This document shows, in pieces, positions 56,688-64,000 of a DNA stretch of 64,000 nt. The notes beneath the pieces were generated by a model that was not told where the DNA came from, did no database searches, and saw only the letters and a list, made by a program, of their open reading frames with translations. The DNA is from Xenoacremonium recifei (lineage: Eukaryota > Ascomycota > Sordariomycetes > Hypocreales > Nectriaceae). Made by a program: the position numbers and the translations under genes. Numbering within the stretch: position 1 is the stretch's first letter; each line of letters starts with the position of its first letter. The stretch lies in NCBI GenBank assembly GCA_012184525.1, contig WOFQ01000037.1:248001-312000 (forward strand), read 5' to 3'.

Positions 56688-58123
56688 TCAATATATGTCC
56701 CACAGCGTGATCTTCCCATCCTTAGCTCCGGCAGCGATCCAGTGTGCTGCTTTGGCTTGAAATATACGACGCTCTTTGACACTAGCCCTGCCTTGGGCTA
56801 GAGCACCGATATTGCCTGGAACCATTTGCGTTTCTTGTGATGAGTTAGACGTCGTTTGTGGGGCGTCTTTTATATTCCGGGAGCTCTCGGATGTGTCTGA
56901 AAATGCTGATATGTCAGAGAAGGCCACGGCGTAACATCCGACCTGATGCCATCTCAGGACCGCTAGCTCCTTCAGCGTCTTCGCCGAGTAGACGCGGACT
57001 TTGGAGTCCCATCCGGCAGTCGCGAATATCCGCCCGTCGGAGCGGATTTTTACGCTTTGCTGTCCGGAGTGCTTGGTGTTAACCAATTTGAGAGGATCCT
57101 TCCACTCTCTCCACGTCCGGGGAGTGGCAGGTTCACCTCCCGGAGGCGGTCTTTTCAAGGCCGCAGATAGTAGAGACGGTCTAGTGGTAGAAGGAGATTC
57201 GACGATCTCGACCACCTTCTTGTCAGTCTCCGTCTGGGTAGCAATCTCTTGGCGAACCACGGGAATGGGATGCTTTGCAATGATCGAGTCAGCGCTTGAA
57301 GTGATAAAATACTCGTAATCTGGCGACACAGCCAGCGATAATACTGGCTGGGAGTGAGCCTGAGAGCGGTATGTGGAGATCCACCCATTGTCGGCTTCTA
57401 GGCGGCGAACAGTTACAGAGCCATTCTCGAATGCGGCGAGAAGTGTCAAGCAGCCCTCCAAGTGGAAGAGCCCCAGGCACATGGCCATGCCATTCTTCTC
57501 ACCAGGTTTGATGGTGTGAATTCTGGATTGTGACGGCAAAGAGAAGATGTCAATCTTCGAATTTGTCAGTATCCATTTTGCGTATTTTGAGTATCATTGA
57601 CGTACAGCTTCCGACGCTAGGGTATTTGGCACAGCGACGAGGATTTCGGATGAGCTGTCCAATGGTTGCGGTGTAGCTGCACATGCAGCGAAGGAACAAA
57701 AATTCATCGTGTTCACCTCGAGGATGTGAAGCACCCATGGCTGTGGTCGTGGGCTGGGCACGTCCTCGACCGGGAGAATCGCACTCAGATTCTCCTCGTC
57801 CTCTTGTCCGACTTTCCACACAATGAGCTTGTGGTCGCGGCCGTGGCTGTGCTGTGTGAGTACTCATGGCTATGCATGCAAGGAGAGGCGTGGAACACGG
57901 ACGATATGATCTTGTCAGGGCCCCAGCCCCGAATGCCCAAGATGGCGTTTTCATGTGCACGCCAGACGGCTCTGGGCCTCATGATGGTCAGATCCCAAAG
58001 TACCAGAAAACCATCAGCATCGCCTGTGATCAAGCGCGCGTTCTGGTGCACGAAAGCCGCTGCATGGACCTGGGCTTTGTGGCCGCGAAGGATGGCTTTC
58101 GGAGTTGGCTCGTTGTTAGCCAT
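56688..58123 (-). CDS. ASA1: ASTRA-associated protein 1 (WD40 protein)
   Basis: Exons 58123-57903, 57846-57606 and 57554-56688 give 442 residues. The start is ATG at 58123 (MANNEPTPK). Splicing of intron 1 restores DKIISHGRDHKLIVWKV, a complete WD repeat end, and intron 2 joins ASEA to IDIFSLP. WD40 repeats are visible as ILRGHKAQVHAAAF, LITGDADGFLVLWDL, the DHKLIVWKV repeat, YRSQAHSQPVLSLAV, IFATAGWDSKVRVYS and WIAAGAKDGKITLWD; together they form a seven-bladed propeller. The sequence around RPRAVWRAHENAILGI is typical of Asa1. In yeast Asa1 belongs to the ASTRA/TTT complex that stabilises PIKK kinases such as Tor, Mec1 and Tra1. It is convergent with the small gene at 55627-56512, 175 bases apart. 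Confidence 0.93.
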
Positions 58124-61100
58124 ATTCACTCCTTCCCGATTGAGGACTCCGTCTTAGCACGCGCTATGGTTGGGGACGCATTGTGAGGAGAGTGTAAGCT
58201 TGAAATGATGACAACCTCGAAGTTCGGACAGGGATGATGGAAATTCTGATGTTTGATGTTGAAATGGCAAGAGGATATCTGGATGCTCTTGCTCCCACCT
58301 CAAAAGAGACTGATGTTGTCACGTGAGGAGTTTCTTAGGAGCGCCTGCCTGAGGTGGTCCGCAGAACAGAACTTTCATCTTCTCCAGATCCGGGGGGAAT
58401 AAAGACATTTGCTTCATATTGGATTCCTTATCCTCCCAATAATATGATTTTCAGTTCTGCATTGTGCCTCTCTCATCTGTTTACGTTGTCTCGTGTATTA
58501 ATCAACATGGACAGGGGGCTACTGCACGATTCTGGACCAAGTGGCACTGGGCGAGGCCTCCCTCTGAACACGAACTGATTTGCTGATCTGTGCAACAAAA
58601 TCGACTGCAAGGCATGCCGGTACGATGGGAGTGTCGATCTCTCGAAAAGTATGGCGATACAAACCCCCGAGGGAGAGCTTGCTGCGGGAACAAGCTCGGC
58701 CCTCGCGTCACCACCAGCTCTCTTCTCGGCTGCTGCACGATGAGCCGGTACTCCCTTGCCTGGCATAAAGGATGCGCTGTGGAAGACGCACCCATCAGGC
58801 GATTTTTAACTTGTGCGATCGTAGTGCAGGACTCGAAGCCATCACACCCTTGCGACTTGAAAACGATCTCGAAAAACTGCCACCGAGGTGCACCAGGAAG
58901 GCCCATGACTTGCCGGGGGTAACAAGCAAGAAGACTGTCAGCACAATCCGTGGCTCGATCTTCCTTGGTTCGCCATGCGCTTAGGGAGACGGAGACATGG
59001 CTTGCAGCCCATCATGCACGAGAAAGGCCAGTTGTCATCAACTTTGCTTTCTCCAACAGACGAGGTTTGCTTGGTTCCATTGACATCGCTTACTCCCGCA
59101 GCGTGGCGGGTGCAATCTCGGGCCAGGAGTGCGGTGCGACGGCATCCTGCTGTCCCACCAAGTTGGACACGCCCCCCGGACGTCTGCCTTCGGAGGGGTT
59201 GATCAAACAGGCTGTGCCTAAACTTCATCTGCGAGGAGGCACAAGCGCAGCATGAGACGTCAATTGCTTGTCCACGACACCTCCCGCAGCGTCACAATCC
59301 TCAGCTAGGGGCTCGCTGATCTGAAACGTCGCGCAATGCACGCGCTCTTGTCGGAGGTGCTTGGCCGGAAAGCCCCAAACCCGGGCGGGGACATATCCGA
59401 AGACCTACATTGTCGGGACGAAAAGAGACCACTAACAAGGAACTGGCCTGTTAAATATCTTACCCCAGATCGTTTGCCCCTTGGGGACCCTTGCGACATC
59501 GACGTGCCGGGACGAGAATTTCGAGCACCTGACAGAGTGGCCGGCTAAGCTCGGTGTCGCCGGTTGATGTTGCGCGCATCCGAGTGTCAACATCGTCGAT
59601 GACAAGTGGTAGCTCACTAACAGCAACGCAGCAATGGAAAATTATGCAGCAGGCTTGAATGTAGTCCTCTCCGCAAACGAAGGTTCTGAACAATTCACGA
59701 TGATAGGTCAATAAGCCTCATTACATAAATTACCGTGGTCGCTCGATCTACAACGGTGCAAGCCTGGTTCTTCCCAAATAACAAGTCATAAAGGGCAAAC
59801 AATTTCTACCACCAGAGCTGAGATGTCTCTGTACTGCGTCAGGCACTCAGCCAGAGCTGAATCTCGTCGTCCCAACGAGGATGCCAAGTCCGGGAAACAG
59901 GTTTTCATTCTTACCTCTGCCGAGGATCGAGAGACGAGCTTCCGAATGGCCCCGTGTACCGAAACCTCACAGCCCTGCGGAGCATTTGCTGTCGAGACGG
60001 GGGCTTGATTTAGAAAAATTCGGTCTAATAAGCATCTTTGAGGCCACAGGAGGCAGCAATAGAGTTATTTGAGTCGACATGCGACTGACACAGCCGTAGG
60101 AACATGCGCAGTCTCACCGACTCTGTCTTGACCGCAACACGGAGAGGACGGAGAGCGTAGCACAACATCTCCTGTGTCTCGTTGCTGCATGGCTTTGGGA
60201 CTCGATATGCGAAATATCTTGATCGACTGACAGGCTAGGTTGCAGGGGAAGCGGTGGGGACGTGGTCGAGATGCCGTTGGACTTCCGGTTTGAAGATGCC
60301 GGCCCCCCACAGGGCGAAGACGTCGGGCTCAATCTTGGTCTCTGGACTGAGGATGACAGATCCCTCCCTTTTAAGTCGCATTAGCTTCAACATGTCTTTG
60401 TTAAACATGGTTCGGATGAAGGTCTCAGCCCGTCAATATACTCGGGACACCCACCAAGGCCTCGGTGTATCCCTACCCCCTGAGTCCTCGCACAGCCTGG
60501 TCTTACGCAGCATTTTCCAACGCCACGCACAGCATCTTCGGTGTTATACACAATCCTCAGACTTCCACTGCTCAGGATTGGGACGTCTGGACCAACCAGA
60601 TCCCGTACGAGAACCCTGGTTTCGTGCTAGGATACAGCAGTGAGCGGGACGCCTTCTGACAAACCCGACGCCCTTACAACTGAAGTGCCCGCATGTCCAA
60701 ATGGCTCTGTAGTTGGACCTATCTGCCCTTTCCGGTTCATTCTCTTCTTACAAGAAGCTGTCCTGGTATCTAGGTTCTGTTCCGACACTGGAGCTTTGTG
60801 TAGGTGCCATTCTTCCACAGGGACTGGGCGGTCTGACTTTGCAATATATATTTCACAGGCCTATTCTAACCTCAATGATGCAGGATTTTGGCTCAATTAT
60901 ACTTGGTTTACCGATATAGATGTCTGCGCTTCCTTCATCTATCCAAGCCGGGAGAGCAATAACACAAACCCCGAAGCAACGACGGGATCGGGCCACTCTC
61001 TGAAGAGGCCAGGCCATAGCTCTGGCTACATACGAAAACTCCAAACGTCACGTCGTATCCGAGTATAATCTTGGTACGGTGGCCCATCAGGATGAAGCCC

Positions 61101-61273
61101 ATGCTGTTGAACAGTCGGACGCGCTTCAACATTACCCCAAGCATGTGCCATCCAGAGCTGACATCACGAATGCGGAATCGAAAACTTCATCGACGAACCG
61201 TCGCCTGGGCACTGGACGGGAAGAGTCAAGCCAACAACCGAATCTGGCCCATCGGAAATTATCAGCGGCGAAT
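58124..61273. other. Intergenic region with possible gene relic
   Basis: About 3.1 kb between ASA1 (-) and the Zn2Cys6 gene (+). The first ~100 bases contain the ASA1 promoter. No complete gene is supported. The right third (about 60270-61150) has translated pieces with protein-like composition that may be a degraded gene (see the separate entry). The rest shows nothing I can name. Confidence 0.4.
60271..61150 (+). pseudogene. Possible decayed or undetected gene
   Basis: An ATG at 60271 opens MPLDFRFEDAGPPQGEDVG and continues to about 60378. A later in-frame piece, 60430-60657, reads VYPYPLSPRTAWSYAAFSN and IFGVIHNPQTSTAQDWDVW, with an N-glycosylation site (NAT). Further on come NDAGFWLNYTWFTDIDVC near 60878 and an open Arg/Tyr-rich stretch near 61020-61140. 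These pieces look more like protein than random sequence, but frame breaks and stops lie between them and I could not find splice sites joining them all. It may be a relic, or a gene whose introns I misread. No family is recognised. Confidence 0.25.
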
Positions 61274-63645
61274 ATGGTACCCATGGTCTCGTCGAGGCCG
61301 TCAGCGGAAGCATCCGCCGCTCCAACAAAATCGAGGAGGGTTCGAACGGGTTGTTTGACATGTCGTGAGAGACATTTGAAATGTGACGAAGGAATCCCTG
61401 ATTGCCTCAACTGCCGCAAGAGCAACAGAAACTGCAAGCGTGGTGTTCGACTCAACTTCTTGGATGTGACAGTTCACGAGCCTACCTTTGTGCCCATCTC
61501 GACGGAGTGGGTTGGTATGTTGACTCTTCTTTCTCTACAAACGTATATGCTAATATATTCTTCTTGGAAACAGTGCAGTTTCAAGACGAATCGAGAGACA
61601 TAGCTTCGGAATATCGGGGTGGTCTACTTCGCTACGCTCCATACGATCCAGAACCAGCCAACCCTGCAGCGCAAGGCCCAGGAAGTCTTCCTTGGCCCAT
61701 GGCGGCTCGAGCCAACCTAGAGATGTCTAATGAAACTGAAATTGAACTGGGCTTTGGTTTGCACGAAGTACGGGAAACAGATACTGCAAACACGACGCCA
61801 GCATCCCTCACGGCAATGTCACCCTATTCAACGAGCCATCCACTTCTTCAGTCGGAAGCATATGCCAGCCCGGACCAACTTTTATTTTCAAGAAGTCCTT
61901 TAGGGCCACCTTTTGCGACAATGCCGAGGCCCTTGCGCAGGCACACAACACATCCCATGGTATCCTTACATGAACAGCTCTTGGCTGTCAAAGAGCAAAG
62001 TGCGCTTCAACAACGCCGCAAAAGCGACGCATCCAGCGTGGCTTCAATAGTCCCACAAGCCACGAATGCACCACCTGGTCTTCGAGATATTGTTGACGAG
62101 AGGCTATCACTAGATGGATCAACACTTCCTCTCAGCGAAAGAGCTAGAAATGGCGAGCGTGACTATCTCAGCTCACCAGAGGAAATTTATTACCTGCAGA
62201 TCTTCATCGAAAAAGTTGGAATATGGATGGATTCATTCGACAAGGACAAGCATTTCAGTCGACTTATTCCATACCACGCTCTCAAGTCAACAATGCTGCT
62301 CAACGCCTTTCTTGCTTGTGGCGTGAAGCACCTTTCTCTCTTCTCATCTGACAAAGAGGACAAGGCGTTGTTTTATTACAACACAGCTACGACTCAACTT
62401 CTCCGAAGTTTACAGAACCCCGATCGAAACACTGCTGAGTGTGCCACCGCCGCTGTTGTGCTCAACGTATACGAAATTATGTCAGAGAAGCCGGCTCAGC
62501 GTATGAACCACATTGCAGGAGCACGAGCTCTAATCCGCGAATGTGGATGGGACGCACGAAGCACTGGGATTGGATCTGCATGCTTCTGGCTGAATATAAG
62601 CATGGAGGTGCTGAGCTGCCTTTCCATGGACTGGCAGACGGCATGGGATCCTGAGCACTGGGGGCTGGACATGGACTTCTCAGATGACGATGACGATATT
62701 GGCATTGGAAACGAAGAAATCTGGGTTCACAGGATATTTTATATCATTGCGAAAGCTACCAACTTTCGAGCGACAGTCCCGGATAACCAGAACACCACCA
62801 CCACACCCGTGGATCATGCCAGACTATCCAGTCGCGTTGCCAAGTGGCAGGAGCTGAAGGCACTTTGCGATCGATGGAACAACGTCTGCCCAAGAACGAT
62901 GCATCCCCTAGGGTACTTACGGCCGTCCAGAACCCAACCGAAGTCTGCGTTCCCCCATGTCTGGTATGCTTTATTATCACGGGACGACGTAGAAATCGAC
63001 TGACCTCGAGCATTTAGGATGATCATTCGCGCGGCTATAGTCGGACGGCTCTTCTACCACACAGCCCAGTGTATCCTTGCTCAGACGCATCCTTTGGAGT
63101 CGAACAAAATATCACCAGAAATGCGAAGCATGCAACTACATCATGCGCACCAAGTCTGCGGCATTGTCGCCCACACCGACGATCGAGGTATTGCCACAGT
63201 CGCGATTCGATGCCTCGCCATAGCAGCTGCAGTGCTAGACGAGCCTCGCGAACAAGAGGAGGTTCTAACTATACTTGAGAGAATCAACTCGCAGAGCGGG
63301 TGGCGTCTTGGAGCTATCGAGGCAGAACTTAAACGGGCTTGGGGATGGGGGCGAGTGAGACTTCCTTTGCCACTTCCCAAGAGCCCAGGTCCCATGGGAC
63401 AATTTTTATCCTCAAGCCAGATGATGGGACCCCCGTTGCCTCCTCCAGGAGTCCCAGCCCGAACACAAGCATCAATGGCCGGGTTCACATCGAGGACTTC
63501 AACACCTCCTATTGTATCGGCTGGTCCTTTAAAAGCACCCCTCAACCCTTTGAGTTTCGCAGACTTTAGTCGACCGAACCACCCATATCAGAATTGGTAC
63601 GAACCACCTAATCCGACGAATGCCTTTGGGCAACGACTTGCTTGA
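61274..63645 (+). CDS. Zn(II)2Cys6 transcription factor
   Basis: Exons 61274-61514, 61574-62963 and 63018-63645 give 752 residues; both introns are GT-AG and in frame. The start is the ATG at 61274; the frame is open about 200 bases further up without an ATG, so a spliced 5' exon is possible. The DNA-binding zinc cluster spans residues 27-54 with spacing C-X2-C-X6-C-X6-C-X2-C-X6-C (CLTCRERHLKC and CLNCRKSNRNC), preceded by basic KSRRVRTG. A long Ser/Pro/Thr-rich linker follows. From about 62160 the fungal-specific regulatory domain (Fungal_trans_2 type) can be read: YYLQIFIEKVGIWMDSFD, LLNAFLACGVKHLS and ECATAAVVLNVYEIMSE. The C-terminus is Pro-rich. It resembles ARCA-like regulators. Target genes are unknown. 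Confidence 0.92.
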
Positions 63646-63814
63646 GAGGCGTTGGAAGTTGTCATTCAGAATTAATACCCAAAAGTAATGAATAAATATT
63701 TAACTTCAAAAGTTCTCTCAGAGACGACGATTCCAATGTATTTTGCTGCGCTTGACATTGCACAGGTCTTTCCATCAACAAATGCACTTGATGCCTTCCA
63801 ATTGTTTCGTTTCC
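63646..63814. other. Convergent intergenic region
   Basis: 169 bases between the Zn2Cys6 gene (+) and the dehydrogenase fragment (-). Contains the two 3' UTRs. Confidence 0.5.
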
Positions 63815-64000
63815 TTAGGCCCCAAGCCATCCTTTGTCAACCGCGACTTCTGCACCATTCACGCCCTCTGCCGTGGCCAGGAAGACGATAGCATTGGCCA
63901 CCTGTTCAGGCTCCAACATGCCCGGGCAACAGGCCATGAACGGGGCTAATTCACCGGTATTGTTTGGGTCAATGAGATTTCCGCTATTCTGGACAATTCC
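63815..64000 (-). CDS. Short-chain dehydrogenase, C-terminal end (cut by window edge)
   Basis: The last 61 residues of a minus-strand frame enter from the right edge and stop at 63815-63817. The reading contains MLEPEQVANAIVFLATAEG and VNGAEVAVDKGWLGA. This matches the C-terminal substrate-side helix and final strand of classical NAD(P)-dependent short-chain dehydrogenases, usually PEEVA..VLFLAS...VNG..L.VDGG, here with VDKG. The Rossmann fold and the catalytic Tyr-Lys pair lie outside the window, so substrate and cofactor cannot be judged. Confidence 0.8.
   Translation of the reverse strand, partial: GIVQNSGNLIDPNNTGELAPFMACCPGMLEPEQVANAIVFLATAEGVNGAEVAVDKGWLGA

Overview
This window looks like nuclear DNA from a filamentous ascomycete, most likely a hypocrealean Sordariomycete of the Fusarium type. 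The evidence is short GT-AG introns of about 45-75 bases with CTGAC/CTAAC-like branch sites, GC-rich coding sequence, pyrimidine-rich leaders, an intron-bearing class II tRNA-Leu, and typical Pezizomycotina proteins (translation elongation factor 3, Yvc1-type TRP channel, SMY2-type GYF protein, Zn2Cys6 regulator). The genus is an inference; no marker gene here fixes it.

Layout. 0-4 kb: a vacuolar TRP-like cation channel (+) and a Ser/Thr-rich single-pass membrane protein (-), convergent. 4-7.3 kb: an AT-rich, gene-poor block holding a broken SNF2-type helicase relic and a (TA)n microsatellite. 7.3-12.8 kb: a macro-domain protein and a large six-exon gene, both (-). The large gene has an HExxH metallopeptidase-like signature that appears only after correct splicing. 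15.2-18.8 kb: elongation factor 3 (+), then tRNA-Leu(AAG) (-). 20.0-25.1 kb: a ten-exon gene (+). Its N-terminal half is homologous to the 8.6-12.8 kb gene but has lost the HExxH residues, and its C-terminal half is a chain of cytochrome b5-like units. 25.9-27.7 kb: an amino-acid permease (-). 27.7-32.2 kb: a long non-coding divergent interval. 32.2-42.4 kb: a TTC27/Emw1 TPR protein, a small acidic protein, and a GYF-domain protein. 44.0-49.1 kb: RNase P/MRP subunit Pop4, a PlsB/GNPAT-type acyltransferase with a PTS1-like tail, and pantothenate synthetase. 50.0-51.9 kb: a DHA2-type MFS transporter. 55.6-58.1 kb: an uncharacterised small protein and the WD40 protein Asa1. 61.3-63.6 kb: a Zn2Cys6 transcription factor. 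The right edge cuts the C-terminus of a short-chain dehydrogenase (-).

Most genes are housekeeping and do not form one pathway. The part that looks least described is the 8.6-25.1 kb segment. Two large genes about 7 kb apart, flanking EF3 and the tRNA, share one zincin-like domain and one exactly placed intron inside the catalytic motif. One copy keeps HExxH; the other has RGxxR and is fused to a cytochrome b5-like array whose repeated units each carry a phase-1 intron at the same place.
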